DNA from: Planococcus sp. MER TA 32b
GTDB lineage: Bacteria; Bacillota; Bacilli; Bacillales_A; Planococcaceae
Direction: 5' to 3'
Assembly (NCBI GenBank): GCA_023715185.1
Contig: JAMCAN010000001.1
Location: 868,001-932,000 of the forward strand
Length of the DNA: 64,000 nucleotides
In this document: piece after piece, positions 26,281-33,700 of the stretch
How positions within the stretch are numbered: the stretch's first letter is position 1
Layout of the letters: every line of letters begins with the position of its first letter
Program-made: the position numbers and the translations under genes
Notes under the pieces: model-generated
The model's database searches: none
What the model saw: only the letters and a program-made list of their open reading frames with translations
What the model was told of the DNA's origin: nothing

Positions 26281-27126
26281 TTACGTCGTTTTAATGGTTG
26301 GCGCAGCCAATGGGATCGCGTATTTCACGTCGGCTTCTGTCCCGAGCCGATGTGTGTTGAGGCTGAAATGATCAATGGCATTGCCGATGTTTCGGGCCTG
26401 TTGCCGCAGATTGGGATCGACAAATGGGACATAATCGATGGAAATCATGGCTTCTGAAATGTCGATGACGCGGACGGCCTGTTCATCCAGCACAGCCGCT
26501 ATCTGCAGGAATGTCCATTGTTCAAGCGCCGCGATGGAATTGAAATGGTTATGGCCGTTCACGTACAGACCGGCATTTTGTTTATTATTCAAAAGATCCC
26601 ACATGGGAATATCGGGTGAAATGGAACGTTTTTCTTTGCTGGAGTTTTTGGTGGTGCCGTAAACGGGATGATGGCCAAAGACGAGCAAAGGGCGATTGCC
26701 GGAATCTGCAACGACATCCGCGAGCCAGAATTGCTGTTCGAGATCTAAGGTTCCGCCCCAGTCTTCATAATTCTGTTCCTGCGCCGTGTCGAGAAAGGCC
26801 AGCACCGCAGATTCTGTCGACAGGGAATGGAAGCGGTCCTGCTTTGTGATCTTCAGGACTTCTTCCCGTGGCATCGCATAGACATCATGGTTTCCAAGGA
26901 CATGAACGAACGGTTTCTGGTGCTGGTCGATGATTGCGTAGATGCCTTCCAGTTCATCCTGCGTGCCGAAATTGGTCAAATCACCGATGGATACATAGAG
27001 GTCAGCCGGTACCGAGAAAAAATGCGCCATGAAGCTTTCGTAAAAATCCTGCCGTTCCCGCTGCGACAATGCATATTCCTCTTTCACCGTCGGATAATGC
27101 AAGTCGCCAATCACTGCAATTTTCAT
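26281..27126 (-). CDS. Calcineurin-like metallophosphoesterase
   Basis: 281 residues with all metallophosphoesterase motifs: GDLHYP (6-11), SIGDLTNFG (about 51-59), LGNHD (about 81-85), GHHPVYG (about 173) and VNGHNH (about 208-213). It hydrolyses phosphoesters with a di-metal centre; substrate unknown (nucleotides, phosphodiesters or proteins are all possible). No signal peptide, so cytoplasmic. I start at the ATG at 27126; an in-frame ATG at 27147 precedes the GGAG sites. Confidence 0.9.
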   Translation of the reverse strand: MKIAVIGDLHYPTVKEEYALSQRERQDFYESFMAHFFSVPADLYVSIGDLTNFGTQDELEGIYAIIDQHQKPFVHVLGNHDVYAMPREEVLKITKQDRFHSLSTESAVLAFLDTAQEQNYEDWGGTLDLEQQFWLADVVADSGNRPLLVFGHHPVYGTTKNSSKEKRSISPDIPMWDLLNNKQNAGLYVNGHNHFNSIAALEQWTFLQIAAVLDEQAVRVIDISEAMISIDYVPFVDPNLRQQARNIGNAIDHFSLNTHRLGTEADVKYAIPLAAPTIKTT

Positions 27127-27253
27127 GCTTTCTCCAGCTCCTTTCATTCTCTTGCCAACTCCATTATCCCCATTGGATGTAAAGCGTTTGAAACAACCGT
27201 GTTAAGAATTGTAAAGGAAATAAAATCGGCTGCTGCCGTCAATTGCAGGCTCG

Positions 27254-27278
27254 GATTAATTTACAGCCGAATGGGTAA
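27254..27278 (+). promoter_or_regulatory. Sigma-B-like promoter of the 86-aa hydrophilic protein gene
   Basis: GATTAA (27254-27259), 13-bp spacer, GGGTAA (27273-27278); the Bacillus general-stress consensus is GTTTAA-N12-15-GGGWAW. It ends 36 bp before ATG. Confidence 0.55.
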
Positions 27279-27313
27279 ATAAAGAGAAAACGTTTCTATG
27301 GGAGGAATCTGTA

Positions 27314-27574
27314 ATGACAAGAAAAGGGACAGGCGACAGCGGCAATGATTCATATATCGATAAAATTCTGGATAGCGTGAACGAAAAAGAAAATATAGAC
27401 GGTGAACGCCATCGTCATGAACACAACGAAAAGCATTCAATCGGCAACGAGCATGAAAATGCACCGGACGAGGGCAAAGAAGACGTGCCGACGGAAGATA
27501 AGATCATCCGAGATCCTGAAACAGGTGAAGAAACTTTCATTAAAAATGATAATAAGAATTGGAAATTGAAATAG
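27314..27574 (+). CDS. Small hydrophilic protein (86 aa), possible stress protein
   Basis: Not a family I recognise. A His/Asp/Glu/Lys-rich, probably disordered protein (GERHRHEHNEKH in the middle), ending with a DPETGEETFIKND-like segment. Strong GGGAGG before ATG. The sigma-B-like promoter and the hydrophilin-like composition suggest a general-stress role (inference). Confidence 0.75.
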   Translation: MTRKGTGDSGNDSYIDKILDSVNEKENIDGERHRHEHNEKHSIGNEHENAPDEGKEDVPTEDKIIRDPETGEETFIKNDNKNWKLK

Positions 27575-27586
27575 ATTAGTAGTAAG

Positions 27587-27619
27587 CCGCTTGTAGAGAA
27601 AATTCCGCAGGCGGTTTTT
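27587..27619 (+). terminator. Terminator after the 86-aa protein gene
   Basis: CCGCTTG pairs with CAGGCGG (one G-U) around a 14-base loop, then five T. Confidence 0.5.
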
Positions 27620-27629
27620 GCTATGTGTC

Positions 27630-27655
27630 GTTTAATTCCAGTGGCTGACAGGAAT
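27630..27655 (+). promoter_or_regulatory. Sigma-B-like promoter of the DUF488 gene
   Basis: GTTTAA (27630-27635, perfect), 14-bp spacer, AGGAAT (27650-27655, one mismatch to GGGWAW). Confidence 0.45.
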
Positions 27656-27690
27656 GAGTATAAGAGAAACATTAGTGGGAGGGGAACGGA

Positions 27691-28266
27691 ATGGAACTTT
27701 ACACGATCGGCCATTCAAGCCATTCTAAGGAATTCTTCGAGAAGATGCTCAAGGAGAATTCAATTGAAGTGCTGGCGGATGTGCGGGCTTTTCCCGGCAG
27801 CCGCAAATGGCCGCAGTTTTCGAAGGATGTTTTTCCGAAATGGCTGGAAGCGGAAAACATTACCTATCAGCACTTTCCAAAGCTCGGCGGCCGCCGTCGT
27901 AAATCAAAGGAAATCGAAAATCAGGTAAATGCAGGATGGAATAACCGTTCGTTCCATAATTACGCCGATTATACATTGACTGGTGAATTCAACGAAGGCG
28001 TCGATGAGCTGCTGTCAATTGCCTCGGAGCGGCGAGTGGCATATTGCTGCTCGGAGCGGCATCCTTCGCGCTGCCACCGGTTTCTGATCAGCAATTGGCT
28101 CGTCGCGAACGGCCATAAAGTTTTTCATATCATTGACGGGAAAGATGAAAGCATCGAGCTGGTTGAACACGAAGTCGGCATGTGGGGCGCCGAGGCTGAA
28201 GTGAAGAAAGAAGAAGATGGGAAAGTTGTGGTTTATCCGAAGAGTGGGGAAGAAGCGGAGAGTTGA
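27691..28266 (+). CDS. DUF488 family protein
   Basis: 191 residues. The family signature is clear: YTIGHSSHS at the start, LADVRAFPGSRKWPQFS (about 29-46), LGGRRR (about 65-70), and YCCSERHPSRCHRFLIS (about 113-130) with paired Cys and the CHR motif. Structures of the family suggest a nucleotide- or nucleic-acid-linked enzyme, but no activity is settled. Acidic C-terminal tail. AGGGG before ATG. Confidence 0.9.
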   Translation: MELYTIGHSSHSKEFFEKMLKENSIEVLADVRAFPGSRKWPQFSKDVFPKWLEAENITYQHFPKLGGRRRKSKEIENQVNAGWNNRSFHNYADYTLTGEFNEGVDELLSIASERRVAYCCSERHPSRCHRFLISNWLVANGHKVFHIIDGKDESIELVEHEVGMWGAEAEVKKEEDGKVVVYPKSGEEAES

Positions 28267-28298
28267 TTTCATGAGCGAAAAAGAAATTTCCACACATA

Positions 28299-28342
28299 AA
28301 AAGCAGCATCACAAACCAATCCGGTTTGCGCTGCTGCTTTTT
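28299..28342. terminator. Bidirectional terminator between DUF488 and glutamate-synthase-like genes
   Basis: AAAAAGCAGC...CAAACC pairs with GGTTTG...GCTGCTTTTT, with A and T runs on either side. Confidence 0.85.
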
Positions 28343-28352
28343 AATTTTCGAT

Positions 28353-29978
28353 TCACTCTTTATCCGGCAGTTCTTCAACATCTTTTTCTTTCCGTTCTTC
28401 CTGCTCAATTTTATGGATCATGCTGCCGACAGAAGAAATACGCCCTTGGATGTCTTTATGCGTAAGGTGTTTTCGCTCGAGCATCGTCGGGGATTCAACT
28501 CCCGCAGCCGCTGCGACATTAAACAGTCCGGCGCGCAAAGACATGACGTAATTGGCGACGCGGTACATTTTTTCGCCGACGACGAGGCCGTCCTGCAGTT
28601 CGGGATCGGTCGTCGCGACGCCAACCGGGCATGTATTCGTATGGCAGACTTCCGCCATGATGCAGCCGACGCTGATCATGAATCCTCTCGCGATATTGAC
28701 GAGATCGGCACCCATCGACAGCGCAATCGCGATTTTATCCGGCGTGATCAGTTTGCCGGATGCGATGAGTTTCACGCGGTCACGCACATCGTATTGGCGA
28801 AGAAGTTCATCAACAATCGGCAGCGCAGTCATGATCGGCAAGCCGACTGAATCCGCCAGCTCCTGATAAGTCGCGCCGGTTCCGCCTTCACCGCCGTCGA
28901 TGGAGATGAAGTCAGGGCCTTTGCCGCTGTCTTTCATGATCTGGACCATTTCTTCCAGACCTTCCACATCGCCGACAACGATTTTCATGCCGACCGGCTT
29001 GCCGCCGGCTTCGCGCAGTTCTTCGATGAAATCAAATAATTTTTCAAATGAATCATACTCCGTGAAACGGTTTGGGCTGTTGACTGTCTTGCCCGGTTCG
29101 ATCAAACGGATCCGCGCGATTTCTTCGGTTACTTTCTGGCCTTCCAAATGGCCGCCGCGTGTTTTGGCGCCTTGGGCAAGTTTGATTTCGAAAGCTTTCA
29201 CTTGTTCCATCGCGGCTTTTTCCTTGAACGCTTCCCACGAAAATTCGCCGCCTGGCGTCCGGACGCCGAACAGGCCAGGGCCAATTTGCATGATCAAATC
29301 CGTGTCACCGGCCAGGTGGTGGTCGGAAATTCCGCCTTCACCCGTATTCATCCATGTACCGCCTGCAACACCAAGCCCTTTCGATAACGCACTGATAGCG
29401 TTCTGACCCAATGCCCCGTAGCTCATGGCTGACATTCCGACTTGTCCTTTAATGCGGAACGGCTGCCGGCAATAGCCTTCACCCAGGACGACGGCATCTT
29501 CATCGCGGAGGTAGTAGGGGTCGGTAAGAACTTCTTCCCGGTGCTCTCTCCGTGACATCAGCCCTTCATGGTCGATAATATATTGATACGTTTTCACTTT
29601 TTCGCTGTTATCGACTTTCAGTTCGGTACGCAATTTAGGAAATAAAGAATTGCGGATGTAAAAACCTTCTTCCGCAAAATTGCGGTTGGACCCGAAACCG
29701 ACAAGACGTTCATTGTATTTGCCGGCTTTTACGACATCCTGGTATTGGATACGTGAGAACGGCTGTCCTTCATTGTCCGCGGCGAATAAATACTGGCGAA
29801 GCTCCGGCCCCACTTTTTCTGTCATATAGCGGACGCGTCCGAGCAACGGGAAGTTGCGTAAAATCGCGTGCTGCTTCTGGCGGTCATCTTTCTGATAAAT
29901 GTAGGCAATATATGCAAGCGGGACCGCTACGGACGATCCCAATATTGCAGATGGCAAGTATTTCGTTATTTTCCCCAT
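28353..29978 (-). CDS. FMN-binding glutamate-synthase-like protein (YerD-like)
   Basis: 541 residues: an N-terminal membrane segment (about 8-26), then the FMN-binding TIM-barrel domain of the glutamate synthase large subunit: SAMSYGALGQNA, NTGEGGISDHH, FISIDGGEGGTGA, and TCPVGVATTDP with the iron-sulfur type Cys region (MAEVCHTNTCPVG). There is no glutaminase domain, so it is not a complete GOGAT. It resembles Bacillus YerD, of unknown reaction. I start at 29978 behind AAGGTGG; the frame extends 51 codons upstream without a ribosome binding site. It follows the SDR gene by 25 bp and is probably co-transcribed. Confidence 0.9.
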   Translation of the reverse strand: MGKITKYLPSAILGSSVAVPLAYIAYIYQKDDRQKQHAILRNFPLLGRVRYMTEKVGPELRQYLFAADNEGQPFSRIQYQDVVKAGKYNERLVGFGSNRNFAEEGFYIRNSLFPKLRTELKVDNSEKVKTYQYIIDHEGLMSRREHREEVLTDPYYLRDEDAVVLGEGYCRQPFRIKGQVGMSAMSYGALGQNAISALSKGLGVAGGTWMNTGEGGISDHHLAGDTDLIMQIGPGLFGVRTPGGEFSWEAFKEKAAMEQVKAFEIKLAQGAKTRGGHLEGQKVTEEIARIRLIEPGKTVNSPNRFTEYDSFEKLFDFIEELREAGGKPVGMKIVVGDVEGLEEMVQIMKDSGKGPDFISIDGGEGGTGATYQELADSVGLPIMTALPIVDELLRQYDVRDRVKLIASGKLITPDKIAIALSMGADLVNIARGFMISVGCIMAEVCHTNTCPVGVATTDPELQDGLVVGEKMYRVANYVMSLRAGLFNVAAAAGVESPTMLERKHLTHKDIQGRISSVGSMIHKIEQEERKEKDVEELPDKE

Positions 29979-30003
29979 AGAAACCACCTTTTCAAAAATA
30001 TTG

Positions 30004-30639
30004 TTATCGAGTTTTAATAATTTTTTGCAGCGCTTCGTCAATTGGTGTATCTCCCGGCGCAAGTTCAAATGTTTTATTGTATGTAGCTTCGTTTGACAGG
30101 GACTCGACCAAAACGGCAGCCACATCTTCATACGGAATTTCTGCGTTTTTTTCGCGGTTGAAATTGCCTGCGCTTACCACTCCTTTGCCTGGCTTGTCGA
30201 CGCCGCGGCTCGCACTTACAATCGTATAAGTAAAAGTATCCAGCTTGATCAGCTCTTCAGGAATTTTCTTGTCGCCTGTTTGCTGTGATTCATCCGACTC
30301 GTCCATGCGGGCCGGGCTCAGGTAAATCACCCGTTCGATGCCTTGTTTGCGGGCTTCCGTCATGGCGCTGGTGACGGCGTCTTTATCGACGAGCACATTT
30401 TTGTTCTCGCCCGCAGTCGGATTTGCGCCGGCCACATAAATAACAGCTTCGCACCCCTTCATCGCTTCCACGAACTTATGATCAGTGGCCACAATTACGT
30501 TGGCCGCACCCATCATACGAAGCTCTTCCGCCCGGTTTTCGGTTTCGGCCACCGTCACCGCTTCGTGATTTTCCGCCGCTAATTTCTTCAATATATATTC
30601 ACCGACATCTCCGCCTCCGCCAAATACGAAAACTTTCAT
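30004..30639 (-). CDS. Atypical SDR, NAD(P)H-binding protein (NmrA/YwnB-like)
   Basis: 211 residues with the Rossmann motif GGGGDVGEYI (about 7-16), VIYVAGANP, and YLSPAR in place of the classical YxxxK, which makes it an atypical SDR (SDR5/NmrA group) such as YwnB/YhfK. Likely binds NADP(H); it may be a quinone reductase or redox sensor (inference). The start at 30639 has GAGGAGGG 5 bp upstream. A sigma-B-like promoter lies at 30675-30700; the glutamate-synthase-like gene follows in the same operon. Confidence 0.85.
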   Translation of the reverse strand: MKVFVFGGGGDVGEYILKKLAAENHEAVTVAETENRAEELRMMGAANVIVATDHKFVEAMKGCEAVIYVAGANPTAGENKNVLVDKDAVTSAMTEARKQGIERVIYLSPARMDESDESQQTGDKKIPEELIKLDTFTYTIVSASRGVDKPGKGVVSAGNFNREKNAEIPYEDVAAVLVESLSNEATYNKTFELAPGDTPIDEALQKIIKTR

Positions 30640-30674
30640 CCAATCCCTCCTCATTTAACTCATTCTGTTCAGCT

Positions 30675-30700
30675 TTTCCCTTCCCCGCCGGCAATAAAAC
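30675..30700 (-). promoter_or_regulatory. Sigma-B-like promoter of the SDR operon
   Basis: Minus strand: GTTTTA (30700-30695), 14-bp spacer, GGGAAA (30680-30675, perfect for GGGWAW). Confidence 0.55.
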
Positions 30701-30791
30701 AATATAATAGGAAAGAACAGGTTTTATTCGAATATAGTTTGCTGGAAATGAATTTGGACAGACTTGAATTTCTTTGCTTTTCAACTTCCAG

Positions 30792-30817
30792 GTTTACGGG
30801 GAAGCGATTTGGAGAAT
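30792..30817 (+). promoter_or_regulatory. Possible sigma-B-like promoter of the 121-aa protein gene
   Basis: GTTTAC (30792-30797), 14-bp spacer, GAGAAT (30812-30817); one mismatch in each hexamer. Confidence 0.35.
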
Positions 30818-30844
30818 ACAGAATAGGGAGGACATCATACATAT

Positions 30845-31210
30845 ATGTCGAAAAAGAATTACGAGAGGAGAAGTGAGAAAACAATGAGTATGCAGAATAT
30901 CCAGACCAACGATTTGGTGAGGGACGAATACGGCAACCATTACCTGGTGGTGGGAACGAACGAAGAGGAAGGCACTTTGAAGAATATCCAAGTGTCGAAC
31001 TTATGGTACGAGCAGGCTTTCCGCGAAAGCTTTGAAGATGCGGGCGGGGGCAAGCCGGTCGGCATCCAGCTGCAGGAAAAGGTCAATGCTTATATAGAAG
31101 AAACGGAGCGCAACGAGCGTCCGATTTACGGAATCCGCGACTTGATCGTCAATAAAATCGATGTGTATGCGGTGGATATAACGAAGCCGCATCCCAATAG
31201 CGTACTGTAA
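30845..31210 (+). CDS. Conserved hypothetical protein (121 aa or 108 aa)
   Basis: No family recognised. The core from about residue 17 (NDLVRDEYGNHYLVVGT) reads as a small beta-barrel-like domain followed by a helix and a final beta-rich segment. No signal peptide or membrane helix. The start is uncertain: ATG at 30845 (GGGAGGA, 13-bp spacing) or the in-frame ATG at 30884 (GAGAGGAG). The longer form has a basic N-terminal tail. Confidence 0.65.
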   Translation: MSKKNYERRSEKTMSMQNIQTNDLVRDEYGNHYLVVGTNEEEGTLKNIQVSNLWYEQAFRESFEDAGGGKPVGIQLQEKVNAYIEETERNERPIYGIRDLIVNKIDVYAVDITKPHPNSVL

Positions 31211-31290
31211 GAGTTAAATAATAGCCTTCAAGCCATTTCCGGCAGACTTTTGCGTCTGTTGGGAAGGGCTTTTTGGTGGTTGGATTTTTG

Positions 31291-31380
31291 TGCGCGGGAG
31301 ACGATACTTTATGCGCGGGAAAAGCCATTTTATGCTCAACAAAATAACTATATGTTCAAAATGATAATAATGCTTCATCC
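31291..31380. repeat. About-20-bp tandem array, type 3 (array E, five degenerate units)
   Basis: TGCGCGGGA, TGCGCGGGA, TGCTCAACA, TGTTCAAAA and TGCTTCATC cores start at 31291, 31312, 31333, 31353 and 31371 (spacing 21, 21, 20, 18). The units decay from left to right. Confidence 0.65.
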
Positions 31381-31439
31381 TCCGGAGACTGCTGTTTACC
31401 AAGGCTTCCCTCCACCCAAGGTCAAGCCCCCTAATGGAT

Positions 31440-31516
31440 GCATTTCGCCAAACCCAGGCGAAATGCGAAAAAGCTCAAGCCCTTAGCGGATGGTTTTCGC
31501 AAAGCGAAAACCGTCC
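31440..31516. repeat. Two adjacent TTTCGC-type hairpins in duplicated modules
   Basis: GCATTTCGCC/GGCGAAATGC (31440-31466) and a 13-bp stem with GGTTTTCGC/GCGAAAACC (31488-31516). Both are preceded by similar TCAAGCCC words and GGATG, so the module is duplicated. The arms resemble the palindromes at 10944 and 12245. The 512-bp gap 31211-31722 holds no gene. Confidence 0.75.
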
Positions 31517-31529
31517 AATCTTTAAAAGG

Positions 31530-31557
31530 AAGCTTTCGCGGTCCGCGAAAGCTTTTT
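31530..31557 (+). terminator. Hairpin AAGCTTTCGC/GCGAAAGCTT with T run
   Basis: A 10-bp stem with a GGTCC loop and five T; the third hairpin in a row in this gap. It could terminate the 121-aa protein transcript, although 320 bp away. Confidence 0.55.
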
Positions 31558-31722
31558 CATCCTGAAGGTCTTTTTAGAACCATATAAAAGAAAGCGGGGC
31601 AATGAAAAATACAACCCCCCAAAAAATTTCCCGGGAAATATTCGCCCTTTCCAATGTTTAGGCTTCCAGTAAAACGTAAAAATACATAGATAAGAAATAA
31701 AATTAAGAAGGGAGATTTTTTG

Positions 31723-32028
31723 ATGGCTGTTCATGAACTGAAAGATGTGCAGATGACCCGCAGCGGGGAGTCAGTCGACTTTGTTCATGGCTATTTGGTG
31801 GAAAGTGAACTGGAAGGGAAGAAACTTTTCGATATGACTCTTAAGAATGTTGTCCAATATGAGATGTTTCGGACAAGTCAGCTGGACAAAGAACCGGTCC
31901 AGGTTACTTTCACAACACTCGATGATCAGACAGGCAAGGCGGAGATGGAAGTTCGGACCGTAAACAGACGGGATCCCGATGACAATATTGTGGAACTTCT
32001 GACGATGGACAATATTGAATTTCATTAA
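31723..32028 (+). CDS. Conserved hypothetical protein (101 aa)
   Basis: A small soluble protein, beta-rich by eye (FVHGYLVESELEGKKLFDM, then VQVTFTTLDD, then a final TMDNIEFH), with no known motif. AAGGGAG lies 8 bp before the ATG at 31723. Bounded by a long intergenic repeat region upstream and a strong bidirectional terminator downstream. Function unknown. Confidence 0.75.
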   Translation: MAVHELKDVQMTRSGESVDFVHGYLVESELEGKKLFDMTLKNVVQYEMFRTSQLDKEPVQVTFTTLDDQTGKAEMEVRTVNRRDPDDNIVELLTMDNIEFH

Positions 32029-32047
32029 GCATCCACTGATAAAAGCG

Positions 32048-32083
32048 AAAAAAGCCGTCCCTCACGCAGAGGGATGGCTTTTC
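32048..32083. terminator. Bidirectional terminator between the 101-aa and HEPN genes
   Basis: AAAAGCCgTCCCTC pairs with GAGGGATGGCTTTT around ACGCA; A and T runs on both flanks. Confidence 0.85.
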
Positions 32084-32091
32084 GATTTGAT

Positions 32092-33468
32092 TTATTCCTT
32101 TTCTATACCTACTGCAAATCCCAGATACATCAAAGCGTTGCGCGCTTTGAATGTAGTGGACAATGCCAGGCGTTCCAGTTCAGTCTGTGTCATTTGGTGT
32201 TTGCGGAGCTCGCCTGTTTTCGCGATTTCTTCCTGTTTCGTGATGACCTGGACGAAACTGCGTTCCAGTTGATCACGGATTTGAAGTGAACGGATCATGG
32301 CCAGGTTCTGGGATTCAGAGCGTTCATAGCCATAGATTTCTTTGGATAACCAGTACAATGCCTTAAGGGCACTGTTTTTGGTATCACGGATAAACGGCTT
32401 CAGCTCGTTTTTAGGATGTTCTTCTTCAAACCAGATGCGCTGCATGACCGCGTGCTGATTTTTGATTTCGAGTTTGTAATAATGATTGATGAATTGAGCG
32501 GTTTTATTGAATAGCGTAAATGACTCGCGGTACACGGTCTTCAGCTGCTCATTGCGCATCGGATCGGACTTGTCGAGCTCGAGCGCATCATATAATTTTT
32601 CACGGTGTGTAGTAAATTCGGCAATGAGTGAATCCATGAAAGCCTCGAGGAATACGCCGCGGTCTTTATCCTGGCCTTTGTAGCGGTAGCGCAGCGTATC
32701 GAGTTTCATCGTGCCTTCCGGATCGACTTCGTTGTCATGATTAAGGAGCAGATGCTGTTTCGCGCACCAGTCGCGGTATTCTTTCTCACGGCCTTCGAAA
32801 AAGTTCGGCTTGTAATTCGCCGTGATATCGACCGGCCCGATTTCGCCCAGCATTTTCTGCGCCAGCTTGAGGCGGTCCGCGTAAAGTGCGCTGCCGTTCG
32901 CGTCGGCGATTTTCTCCGCTCCCTCGCTCAGCAATTCCCGCGATTTATGGAGCGCATCGGCTTTTTCTTCTTTGCCTGTCAGGAATGTGGAATAAAACAG
33001 CAGCCCCCAGCCGCGTTCCGCTTCTTTCCGCTGATAGGAAGGGTCATCATTTTCGTGTTCGGCCATCTGCTCAAGTACGTGCATGCCATCTATTGAACGG
33101 CCGACATAAATAAGCACCTCTGCATAGTTCAGGCAAATCTGATTCCAGATTGTAGGTGGCACTTTGCCGCGGAACTGGAAGAACAGGCTTTCGAATAGGA
33201 AGAGCTGGCGCTGCTTCATCGGGCTGTTCCAGTCCTTCTGCAATTGGTGGCGAATGCCCAGCTGGCTGGACTCCAGCAGAATAGCAAGCGGATAAGCCGC
33301 TTGTCCTTCGAGGCGTTTCTTCAAGTGGCTGATTATATCTTGCAGCTTTTCAGGTTCCGTTTTCGTCTTTTGGAACTCCTGCAAAAGCATTTGAGTCGCT
33401 TGGTATAATTCCTTCAATTCAAATTGCCCATAGTCTTCGGATTGGGCAATTGCCTGTAAATTCGTCAT
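32092..33468 (-). CDS. TPR-like protein with LA2681-type HEPN domain
   Basis: 458 residues. The N-terminal half is all-helical with TPR-like pairs (for example LNYAEVLIYVGRSIDGMHVLEQM, about 120-145). The C-terminal part (about 220-430) contains DWCAKQHLLLNH, then FTLFNKTAQFINHYYKLEI, RIWFEEEHPKNELKPFIRDT and ALKALYWLSKEIYG, which I recognise as the LA2681-like HEPN family. HEPN proteins are often RNases in defence or toxin systems, but no R-x4-6-H pair is obvious here. The start at 33468 has AAGGAGG upstream; the frame extends 35 codons further without support. Stands alone. Confidence 0.78.
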   Translation of the reverse strand: MTNLQAIAQSEDYGQFELKELYQATQMLLQEFQKTKTEPEKLQDIISHLKKRLEGQAAYPLAILLESSQLGIRHQLQKDWNSPMKQRQLFLFESLFFQFRGKVPPTIWNQICLNYAEVLIYVGRSIDGMHVLEQMAEHENDDPSYQRKEAERGWGLLFYSTFLTGKEEKADALHKSRELLSEGAEKIADANGSALYADRLKLAQKMLGEIGPVDITANYKPNFFEGREKEYRDWCAKQHLLLNHDNEVDPEGTMKLDTLRYRYKGQDKDRGVFLEAFMDSLIAEFTTHREKLYDALELDKSDPMRNEQLKTVYRESFTLFNKTAQFINHYYKLEIKNQHAVMQRIWFEEEHPKNELKPFIRDTKNSALKALYWLSKEIYGYERSESQNLAMIRSLQIRDQLERSFVQVITKQEEIAKTGELRKHQMTQTELERLALSTTFKARNALMYLGFAVGIEKE

Positions 33469-33700
33469 GGGGAAGCCTCCTTGGGTGTGTGTTGCATGAT
33501 TTAAAGAGATTCGTGGTGCCACGTTTTCACCTTCACTTATTATTGTAACGAAAATCAAGGTGCGGGTCACCAACTATTATCAGAATTGTGTGGTATTTAT
33601 TTTGGTGGCTGTTTTCGTTTCCTCAATTACGGTATTATAAATATAAGTACATAAGATTCAGTCATCTCTGAAAAATTTTAAATATACAGGGGGCAACCAA

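Noticed and set aside
26060-26294. Two plus-strand frames (70 and 73 codons)
   Set aside because: No ribosome binding site; they are antisense to the minus-strand 57-aa gene, which has AAGGAGG.
27287-27300. A cre-like (CcpA) sequence AGAAAACGTTTCT
   Set aside because: It misses several conserved cre positions and lies between promoter and ribosome binding site of an unrelated small gene; chance is likely.
31625-31638. A 14-bp palindrome ATTTCCCGGGAAAT
   Set aside because: Single occurrence, no neighbour that suggests a regulator, and it does not match a known operator that I can name.
33490-33540. A T-box-like GGTGCCACG sequence upstream of the HEPN gene
   Set aside because: It is a simple CGTGGTGCCACG palindrome; there is no specifier stem, the T-box core is not matched and the downstream gene is not an amino-acid gene.
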